A stretch of 64,000 nucleotides of DNA, taken from Collinsella sp. (GTDB lineage: Bacteria > Actinomycetota > Coriobacteriia > Coriobacteriales > Coriobacteriaceae). Shown here piece after piece: positions 57,314 to 64,000 of the stretch. Each line of letters opens with the position of its first letter. The first letter of the stretch is position 1. Location: positions 25,998-89,997 of the forward strand of contig DXMU01000020.1 of assembly GCA_019414025.1 (NCBI GenBank), given 5' to 3'. The translations under genes were made by a program, and so were the position numbers. Below the pieces are notes generated by a model. It saw only the letters and a program-made list of their open reading frames with translations, searched no databases and had not been told where the DNA came from.

Positions 57314-57361
57314 GACTGCCCCGTATCTCTCTTAGGATGAGATGCGGGGCAGTCATTTTTT
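57314..57361 (+). terminator. Strong intrinsic terminator after proS
   Basis: Arms 57314-57329 and 57339-57354 form a 16-bp stem with one G-U, followed by ATTTTTT. It closes the pyrH-proS unit. Confidence 0.9.
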
Positions 57362-57391
57362 GTTGTAGGGATTAGTTCGACGGGTAAGAGA

Positions 57392-57430
57392 AAACCCCAC
57401 AGCCCATATGAGCTGTGGGGTTTCCCTTTG
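57392..57430. terminator. Bidirectional terminator, serving the minus-strand kinase gene
   Basis: AAACCCCACAGC (57392-57403) pairs perfectly with GCTGTGGGGTTT (57412-57423). On the minus strand it is followed by TTTTCTCTT just after the kinase gene; on the plus strand by a weaker T-rich stretch. Confidence 0.82.
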
Positions 57431-57461
57431 TGCCTCCGATGCGAAGTGAATCGCTCAGATT

Positions 57462-58226
57462 TTACTGATAATCGACGACGTCGATCCAGTTCTTCAGGAA
57501 CTCATCGTTCACGTTGCGCTTACGAGCGAGCTCGGAAGCGGCGACGATGCTCGTCCACTGACGCACGACCTGCATGGGCATGTCGGCGCGGTCGCAGTAG
57601 AGCTCCAGGTAGGCCTCAGCCTGATCCTTGCTGTTGAGGGCGAAGAGCAGGTAGGTGGTGGCAACGTCGGCAGCAGGGGAGCCCTGGGTGGCGTGTGCCC
57701 AGTCGCACACATAGAGCTGGCCGTCGTCGCCGACGATGACGTTGGAGGGGTTGAAGTCGCCGTGGCAGACCTTGAACTCCTTGGTCATGCCGTCCAGACG
57801 CTCCTGAAGGTTGTAGCGCGTGGTGGCATTGAGCTGATCAAGGCTGTCGATCATGCGGGCGAACTTGTCGCGCTGACGGTTGAGCAGCGGGGAGGTGTAG
57901 CCGTGGATCTCGATCTGGAGGTCGACGAACATCTCGAGATACTCACCAAAGCGCTGGGGCTCGGCAGTCATCTTCTCGGCAAGGGTGGTGCCCGGAACCT
58001 TCTCGGTCACGAGTGCCCAGCCGTTGGCGTTCTCGAGCTGGGAAACCTCGAGAGCCTTGGGGCTGCGGATGCCGCACTCATTGATGCGGGCAAGATTCAA
58101 AGCCTCGTTGAACACGTCGGAGACAGGCTTGGTCTCGTTAAAGACCTTGACGATCTTGTCGCCCAGGTCGTAAACGACCTTGTTGCCACGGCGGACGAGC
58201 TCGGTCTTGGAATCGGGTAGCAGCAT
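57462..58226 (-). CDS. APH/choline-kinase-like phosphotransferase
   Basis: A 254-residue protein kinase-like small-molecule kinase; substrate unknown. It has a Lys in an early beta strand (DKIVKVF), a hinge region, the catalytic loop CHGDFNPSNV at about 154-163 with Asp and Asn, and a DFG-like CDWAHATQGSPAADVA. These are features of the aminoglycoside phosphotransferase/choline kinase superfamily; a resistance role is not supported by context. It lies downstream of adhE on the same strand, with an 88-bp gap holding a bulged hairpin. Confidence 0.85.
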   Translation of the reverse strand: MLLPDSKTELVRRGNKVVYDLGDKIVKVFNETKPVSDVFNEALNLARINECGIRSPKALEVSQLENANGWALVTEKVPGTTLAEKMTAEPQRFGEYLEMFVDLQIEIHGYTSPLLNRQRDKFARMIDSLDQLNATTRYNLQERLDGMTKEFKVCHGDFNPSNVIVGDDGQLYVCDWAHATQGSPAADVATTYLLFALNSKDQAEAYLELYCDRADMPMQVVRQWTSIVAASELARKRNVNDEFLKNWIDVVDYQ

Positions 58227-58258
58227 GGTTGCATCCTTTCAACGATGCGATAGAAGCG

Positions 58259-58297
58259 ACGGCGGGGGGGTGTGAAACACCCGTGCACCCCCGCCGT
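58259..58297. other. G+C-rich hairpin with a seven-G tract in the adhE-kinase gap
   Basis: ACGGCGGGGG with two extra G pairs with CACCCCCGCCGT (58286-58297). The G run at 58264-58270 is seven bases long. On the minus strand no U-run follows, so it is more likely a stability element than a terminator. Confidence 0.4.
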
Positions 58298-58314
58298 TAA
58301 AAACCGTGCTAAAA

Positions 58315-60963
58315 CTAGCAGACGGCGTAGTCCTGAGGCTCGCGGCCGTAGTAGGCGTCCAGGTAGAGCTCCTTGATCTCGCTCATGAGCGGGTAGCGCG
58401 GGTTAGCGCCGGTGCACTGGTCGTTGAATGCCTGCTCGGTCATCTCGTCGAGGGTGTCGAGGAAGTACTGCTCGTCGACACCGTAGTCGGCGATGGTCTT
58501 CTTGACGCCGATGAAGTCCTTGAGCTCCTCGAGCTTCGTGATGAAGTTCTCGAAGACCTCCTTGTCGTCCTTGCCCTCGATGCCGCAGTACTTGGCCATC
58601 TCGGCGTAGTTGTGCAGTGCGTTGGGGTAAGGATACTGGGAGAAGGTACCCATCTTGACGGGAGCCTCGGCGGCGTTGTAGCGCATGACGCGGGTCAGGA
58701 TGACGGCGTTGGCGAGGCCGTGAGGCAGGTGATGGAAGGCGCCGAGCTTGTGAGCCATGGAGTGGTTGAGGCCCAGGAAGGCGTTGGCGAAGGCCATACC
58801 GGCCATGCAAGAGGCGTTGTGCATCTCCTCGCGGGCATGCGGGTCCTTGGCGCCGTTCGTGAAGCTGGAGGGCAGGTTCTCGAAGACGAGCTTAGCAGCG
58901 CGCTCGGAGAGGCCCTTGGTGTAGTCGGAAGCCATGATGGAGACGTAGGACTCGATGGCGTGGGTCATGACGTCGATGCCGGAGGCAGCGGTCAGGCCGC
59001 GCGGGGCGGTCATGCAGTTGTCGGCGTCGACGATAGCCATGTTGGGGAGCAGCGCGTAGTCGGCGAGCGGCCACTTGATGCCGGTCTCCTTGTCGGTGAT
59101 GATGGCGAACGGCGTGCACTCGGAGCCGGTACCCGAAGAGGTCGGGACGGCGACGAAGTAGGCCTTCTTGCCCATCTCGGGGAAAGTGAAGATACGCTTG
59201 CGGATGTCCATGAAGTCCATGGCCATGTCCTCAAACTTGCACTCGGGGTGCTCGTACATCATCCACATGATCTTGCCGGCGTCCATAGCGGAGCCACCGC
59301 CGACGGCGATGATGACGTCCGGCTCAAAGAGAGCCATCTGCTTGGCGCCGCGACGTGCGCACTGCAGCGACGGATCGGGCTCGACGTCGTAGAAGCAGTC
59401 GTGGGCGATGCCCATCTCGTCGAGCTTGGCCTCGATGGCGCGGGTGTTGCCATTCTTGAAGAGGAACTGGTCGGTGACGATGAAGGCGCGCTTCTTGCCC
59501 ATGACGGTACCGAGCTCGTCGAGAGCGACGGGCGTGGAACCCTTCTTGAAGTAGACCTTCTCGGGAGCGCGGAACCACAGCATGTTCTCACGGCGCTCGG
59601 CCACAGTCTTAACGTTGATCAAGTGCTTCACCCCAACGTTCTCGGAGACGGAGTTGCCGCCCCAGGAGCCGCAGCCCAGGGTCAGAGACGGCTTCATGCC
59701 AAAGTTGTACAGATCACCGATGCCGCCGTGCGAGGACGGGGTGTTGATGACGATACGGCAGGCCTTCATGACGTGCTCGAACAGGCTGATCTTCTCGGCC
59801 TGGGCGGGGTGCACGTACAGAGAGGCAGTGTGGCCCGGGCCACCGGCGAGCACCAGGTGCTCGGCCTTGTCGACGGCCTCCTGGAAGTCCTTGGCGTGAT
59901 ACATGGCCAGGACCGGGGAGAGCTTCTCGTGGGAGAACTCCTCCTTGGCGGGGTCGGTGGAGGTGACCTCGGCGATCAGGATCTTGGTCTTGGCAGGAAC
60001 CTCGATGCCGGCGAGCTCGGCGATCTTGGCGGCAGCCATGCCGGGGATGCGGTGATCGAGAGCGCCGTTCTTGAACATGGCGGCACGCAGGGCCTCCATC
60101 TCGGCACCCTGCTTGACGAAGTAGCAGCCGCGCTTCTGGAACTCGGCTTTGACCTGGTCATAGATGGTGTCGATGACGGTCACGGACTGCTCGGAAGCGC
60201 AGATCATGCCGTTGTCGAAGGTCTTGGAGTGGATGATGGAGTTGACGGCGAGCAGCACGTCGGCGGTGTCGTCGATGATGACCGGGGTGTTACCGGCGCC
60301 AACGCCCAGGGCGGGCTTGCCCGAGGAGTAGGCGGCCTTGACCATGCCCGGGCCACCGGTGGCGAGGATGATGTCGACGTCACGCATGACCATGTTGGTC
60401 AGCTCGATGGAGGGGACATCGACCCAGCCGATGATGCCCTCGGGGGCGCCGGCCTTGACGGCGGCGTCAAGCACGAGCTTGGCGGCGGCGATGGTGCACT
60501 TGGCGGCTGCCGGGTGCGGGGAGATGATGATGCCGTTGCGAGTCTTCAGGCTGATCAGCGTCTTGAAGATCGCGGTGGAGGTGGGGTTGGTCGTCGGGAT
60601 GACGGCGCCCACGATGCCGATGGGCTCGGCGATCTTGGTGATGCCGTAGGCCTCGTCGCGCTCCAGGACACCACAGGTCTTGGTGTTCTTGTAAGCGTTG
60701 TAGATGTACTCTGCGGCGTAGTGGTTCTTGATGACCTTGTCCTCAAGAACGCCGCGGCCGGTCTCCTCGATGGCCATCTTCGCCAACGGGATACGAGCCT
60801 TGTTGGCGGCCATGGCGGCCTCATAGAAGATCTTGTCGACCTGCTCCTGCGTGTACGTAGCAAAAAGCGCCTGGGCCTCTCGCATCTGAGCGAGCTTAGC
60901 CTCAAGCGCCTCTACGTTGTCCACAATTGCGGGAGTAGTGTTTTCCGGTGACTTTTTCACCAT
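58315..60963 (-). CDS. adhE: Bifunctional acetaldehyde-CoA / alcohol dehydrogenase
   Basis: Reduces acetyl-CoA to acetaldehyde and then ethanol, reoxidising NADH in fermentation; forms spirosomes in other bacteria. The 882 residues comprise an aldehyde dehydrogenase domain (about 1-440, catalytic Cys255 in GMICASEQS, GAGNTPVI) and an iron-dependent alcohol dehydrogenase domain (about 460-870, VGGGSAMDAGK, GTGSECTPFA, and the His-rich NAFLGLNHSMAHKLGAFHHLPHG metal site read in parts). AAGGAG precedes the ATG. The upstream region has a perfect 12-bp inverted repeat but no clear Rex box. Confidence 0.97.
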   Translation of the reverse strand: MVKKSPENTTPAIVDNVEALEAKLAQMREAQALFATYTQEQVDKIFYEAAMAANKARIPLAKMAIEETGRGVLEDKVIKNHYAAEYIYNAYKNTKTCGVLERDEAYGITKIAEPIGIVGAVIPTTNPTSTAIFKTLISLKTRNGIIISPHPAAAKCTIAAAKLVLDAAVKAGAPEGIIGWVDVPSIELTNMVMRDVDIILATGGPGMVKAAYSSGKPALGVGAGNTPVIIDDTADVLLAVNSIIHSKTFDNGMICASEQSVTVIDTIYDQVKAEFQKRGCYFVKQGAEMEALRAAMFKNGALDHRIPGMAAAKIAELAGIEVPAKTKILIAEVTSTDPAKEEFSHEKLSPVLAMYHAKDFQEAVDKAEHLVLAGGPGHTASLYVHPAQAEKISLFEHVMKACRIVINTPSSHGGIGDLYNFGMKPSLTLGCGSWGGNSVSENVGVKHLINVKTVAERRENMLWFRAPEKVYFKKGSTPVALDELGTVMGKKRAFIVTDQFLFKNGNTRAIEAKLDEMGIAHDCFYDVEPDPSLQCARRGAKQMALFEPDVIIAVGGGSAMDAGKIMWMMYEHPECKFEDMAMDFMDIRKRIFTFPEMGKKAYFVAVPTSSGTGSECTPFAIITDKETGIKWPLADYALLPNMAIVDADNCMTAPRGLTAASGIDVMTHAIESYVSIMASDYTKGLSERAAKLVFENLPSSFTNGAKDPHAREEMHNASCMAGMAFANAFLGLNHSMAHKLGAFHHLPHGLANAVILTRVMRYNAAEAPVKMGTFSQYPYPNALHNYAEMAKYCGIEGKDDKEVFENFITKLEELKDFIGVKKTIADYGVDEQYFLDTLDEMTEQAFNDQCTGANPRYPLMSEIKELYLDAYYGREPQDYAVC

Positions 60964-61406
60964 TTGTGTCTCCTTGCGATCGGAGATTTACCCTACGCCT
61001 TGCATGATAGCAATAAATAATTCGGTGAGCGGTAAGATTCCTGTAAAAGGCACACTAAAACGCTTCAACAAACTGAAGCGTTTTAACCATTTAACTGAAA
61101 GCCGAACGTCTTCTCCGGGCGAATTCCTAGTTTCCCCATGGCTATGGTGTGGAGTTTGTTCATTGTTTGCTCATTAGGTCTTAGGAAATAAATGCACATC
61201 GATCAATTCTGGCTGGTCGTGACACAAATTTTGGGTCGTTTCTATTTCATGGCAATAAACGCGTTCTCTTGTCAAACAAAACACTGGTATTAAACTAAAA
61301 CTTATGTGCCAGACGGTACATTCAGTAAGAGTGAAATATATGCCTTTGCCTCTGGGTATTTTGTCGCCCTTACCGGTTCATGTCAGGTAAGTGGAAAGGT
61401 CGGTTT
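60964..61406. other. A+T-rich divergent intergenic region between adhE and the adhesin gene
   Basis: About 440 bp without a convincing gene. It contains the adhE leader (a TATCAT box on the minus strand near 61005), the inverted repeat at 61056-61085 and a weak plus-strand promoter, TTGTCA (61269-61274) with TAAACT (61291-61296), 16 bp apart. Base composition is visibly lower in G+C than the core genes to the left. Confidence 0.5.
61056..61085. repeat. Perfect 12-bp inverted repeat upstream of adhE
   Basis: TAAAACGCTTCA and TGAAGCGTTTTA flank a six-base loop (61068-61073). It could be an operator for a dimeric regulator, or a bidirectional terminator hairpin; it lies between divergent genes, so an operator fits slightly better. 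Confidence 0.55.
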
Positions 61407-64000
61407 GTGAGATTGCCGCGCTGCAGGCGAGCTCTCGTTTGGTTCGTCTCTTTTTTGTTCGTGTTTAATACGATCCCTACGGGCGTATTTGCTGATGAAA
61501 TAGTGAATAATGTCCCTCAACAAAACACGACTTCGGAGAATCTGTCTAATGAATCTGCTGATATTGCCTCTGTGTCGGGGGGGTGCGGACGAGGCTTCGT
61601 CTAACGATAAGACGGTTTCAAGTGATGATCAAAAACCTGAATCTGATGTCTCGGATAAGCAGTCAAACGATGTGAATGTGAATGAAACATCTGATGAATC
61701 GAATTCTGATGCAGCAGAATCTGGTGTTTTTCAAGTCAATGATCAATCAACATTCGAGGAGGCGCTGAATAAAATTGCCTCTGATAATTTATCAGAGATC
61801 AGACTTGTCCTAAAAGGCGGCTCGTCTTTTGTGGTGCCGACCCAACATTACGTTTCGACTTTCGGCGTTGCTAACAAGAAGATTACCGTGACGAGTGACG
61901 GTGATAATCGCGCAACCTTGCGCTTCTCCAGCCGTGCCATGCTTTCCGGACCTTGTACTTTTGACAACGTCGAAGTGGTTGGTTCAGGAAAATTCTATTG
62001 CAATGGTTTCGATACCGTGTTCACTCGTAACTGCGAGCTCAAGCTCTCTGAAACACTTTATGGCGGTGGCTATAGGTCGACTGTCGACCACACGCATGTG
62101 GTGATAGCCGCGTCTGGATATATCAATCCTGGTAGTGGCGCTGGCCTTCATGACGTCATTGGTGGTTCATATCAAGGGTCCGTCGAGCATGACACCTATC
62201 TTGAGATCAGCGGTAACCTTTGCATGGCTAGCGGTAATCACGTTAATCCCGGTTGCATGCGCGGCGATGGGTCGAGCGGCGATGGAAACGGTTCTGGTGC
62301 TGTTTATGTAGGTGGTAACGCCACGCTTATTTACGACAATGCCAACTCCGATGTTTCTCCCGCTATCGAAGGCACTTACGGTTGCGAGATGCGCGGCAAC
62401 GTGACGCTTGATGTTCGCTCGGGTCGGGTAAATGAAATTTGCGGTCATTTTGGTGACCCTGCGCCTATTAAAGGCAACATTCATATTATTGCGGGCAGCA
62501 GTACTTATGAAAACACCGACAAAACGCTTCGTCTTAATGGCAATTGGTCAATAACTGGCGCAGGACAGATGATCCCGGATGGAGTTTATGAGGTCGATGG
62601 CGATGTCGTTATCGATGCTTACGAGAATGTTTGGGGCTGGGATAAGGGTGGATCGATACCCAATGATGTCCCATATATTGAAGGTTCGAAGAAAGCGAAC
62701 GTTGGTGGATCTATTTCCGTTAATGTCCACGGCTCCCATGTTGGCTCTATTTATGGAGCAGAGTGGAGTGCTGTAAACGGTGATATCGCTGTGAACGCTT
62801 CTGGTGTTGAGCTGAGGGATGAAGCGGGCGATTCTCATGGGTATGTTTTCTGCGAGAACGACCTGACCAATTCGTCGGATGAGGGATCGAGCGTAAAGGC
62901 TGGAGGAAAGCTATCTATCAGTCTGAATAGCGGCAGTGTTGGCTACGTTTCGTTGACTTCGAACAAGAATGTATCGATTTCTGACGGTTCCTTCATTAAT
63001 ATTGCTGGACGACCGGAAATAGCTACGGGCGTTACGGGTGTGTACTATGGGCTTCCCAAGGGGTCTTCTTCTCCCACAATCAATATTGCAGGGACTGTGG
63101 CTGAGATTCCTTATATTAAGTACGCATCTGCTTTGAATGTTACTGATAAATCTGAAATTACGGCCGGTACGATTTCTTCTGTAAATAAAATCGCTATTAC
63201 TGGTCAATCGAATACAAATGTAACGACCAAATTTGGCTGCAACAATGCTTCTAGCTATGAATTAATTGAAGACAATGGCCTTCGGGTAGATGAGGGCAGC
63301 GTTTTGACGACAGCTGGCTCTCAAGCCTACGTATATGGTTATGCCGATATCAATGGTACTTGGGAGCAACAATACAATACTGCGAAAAACTATAACGATA
63401 TTTTCGTTAAGGGAACCACCTCTATTGGCAGTAAGGGCATTCTCATCGATCACGGTTCAAGTAATTTGAAAGGTGCCGTTATTAATAAGGGCACACTTGC
63501 CTTAATGGCACCCGCATTATTCCAAGGAAATTACCGTGGCGATGACGCTGAAATTAGACTGCCAGCTGTCACTAATAACTATGATGGCACGGATGATGGC
63601 GGTGACATTCCCCTTATTGTAAAAGGGGAATCGTCAGGGAAGACTACTGTTAACACGGTGGATCCGAACAATTGGCAGAATTTGAAACTGCCGTCACTCG
63701 GAGATAACTACGTACTCTCCAAAGCTAGTGGTGATGCACCTAAGCAAAACACTTTTATTCTTGGCAACGAGGATGCGGTTGGCGAGGGCTATTACCTTAA
63801 GCGCGTCAGGGATGCCGACGGTACTGATGATTTTCACATGTGGCAGGTCGCAGCAAAGTTATCGCTGACTTTTGATGATAATGGCGCAGGCGATTCTGCT
63901 TATCCTCAAAAGTTTTTGCAAGATAAGACTGCAGATAAGGACAGCTTCACCTTCGCGCTGCCCAAGACCGCCCCGACCCGCAAGGGCTGGGCGTTCGACG
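61407..64000 (+). CDS. Large secreted adhesin-like protein, out of frame at a G7 tract, 3' end beyond window
   Basis: The GTG at 61407 follows GGAAAGG (an ATG at 61380 has no ribosome binding site). It encodes a signal peptide (RLPRCRRALVW, a hydrophobic Phe/Val core, cleavage near VFA-DE), then a Ser/Asp/Asn-rich linker. After seven G (61577-61583) this frame stops at 61602-61604. With one G fewer (or two more) the reading shifts to codons starting at 61585, which I followed to 64000 without a stop: more linker, then beta-helix-like repeats (VTSDGDNRATLRFSS, YGCEMRGNVTLDV, many GG/NG turns) and at the end a possible InlB B-type repeat (LSLTFDDNGAG, RKGWAFD). The composition is A+T-richer than the core genes. 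A cell-wall anchor would be beyond the window. Confidence 0.75.
61577..61583 (+). repeat. Homopolymeric G7 tract, candidate phase-variation switch
   Basis: Seven consecutive G about 57 codons into the adhesin gene, just past the signal peptide. The linker composition is continuous on both sides only if the tract is 6 or 9 long. Confidence 0.7.

Noticed and set aside
57462..58226. Aminoglycoside resistance gene
   Set aside because: It has the APH superfamily catalytic loop, but the family also contains choline and other small-molecule kinases, and the context with adhE gives no support for resistance.
58306..60951. 881-codon open frame on the plus strand opposite adhE
   Set aside because: It mirrors adhE over its full length. 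G/C-ending codons in a minus-strand gene remove stop codons from the opposite frame; the translated product is low-complexity Leu/Val/Gly/Asp and matches no fold.

Overview
The window looks like chromosomal core sequence from a high-G+C, anaerobic, single-membrane bacterium, most likely a Coriobacteriia member close to Collinsella. That placement is inferred from G/C-rich third codon positions, frequent TTG and GTG starts, a Rod elongation operon, two-subunit glycyl-tRNA synthetase, AdhE and PPDK/PSRP, and gene orders shared with Actinomycetota and Firmicutes. It was not confirmed by any database search.

Layout. (1) 1-8956, minus strand: the 5' end of glf, then a complete chorismate/Phe/Tyr operon transcribed aroF-tyrA-aroB-aroA-aroC-pheA-aroEK-aroQ. 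An intrinsic-terminator hairpin sits in its leader and a 134-bp inverted-repeat element lies between aroC and pheA. (2) 9120-12030, plus: tRNA-Arg(CCG) with promoter and terminator, then a P-type cation ATPase. (3) 12134-22265: a zinc-ribbon membrane protein, a cyclophilin and a TPR membrane protein, followed by mreB-mreC-mreD-mrdA-rodA and a DUF697-like protein. (4) 22276-29032: a radical SAM pair, rplU-rpmA, obgE-nadD-yqeK-rsfS. (5) 29127-30380, minus: dinB. (6) 30582-37053: rpsP-khpA-rimM-trmD-lepB, glyQ-glyS and the PPDK regulatory kinase. (7) 37352-40102: ppdK. (8) 40313-46935: rplS, rnhB, yraN-comM-dprA, trmFO, xerC. (9) 47155-57282: rpsB-tsf, pyrH-frr-uppS-cdsA-dxr-rseP-ispG-proS. (10) 57462-60963, minus: an APH-type kinase and adhE. 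(11) 60964-64000: a visibly A+T-richer region with the start of a very large secreted adhesin-like gene that runs off the window.

Functionally, most of the window is translation (ribosomal proteins, elongation factor, tRNA synthetases, tRNA and rRNA maturation), cell-envelope growth (Rod complex; UppS, CdsA, Dxr, IspG feeding isoprenoid and phospholipid supply), aromatic amino acid synthesis and anaerobic carbon metabolism.

The most interesting signals are: a run of seven G just after the signal peptide of the terminal adhesin that puts more than 2.4 kb of open frame out of register, as in phase-variable surface genes; a REP-like intergenic palindrome family seen four times, two copies forming a 41-bp-arm inverted pair inside the aro operon; a candidate attenuator before aroF; xerC without any ATG/GTG/TTG start that covers its conserved N-terminus; a winged-helix-like insertion inside the RseP-type protease; and helically phased TTTACC repeats upstream of ppdK.
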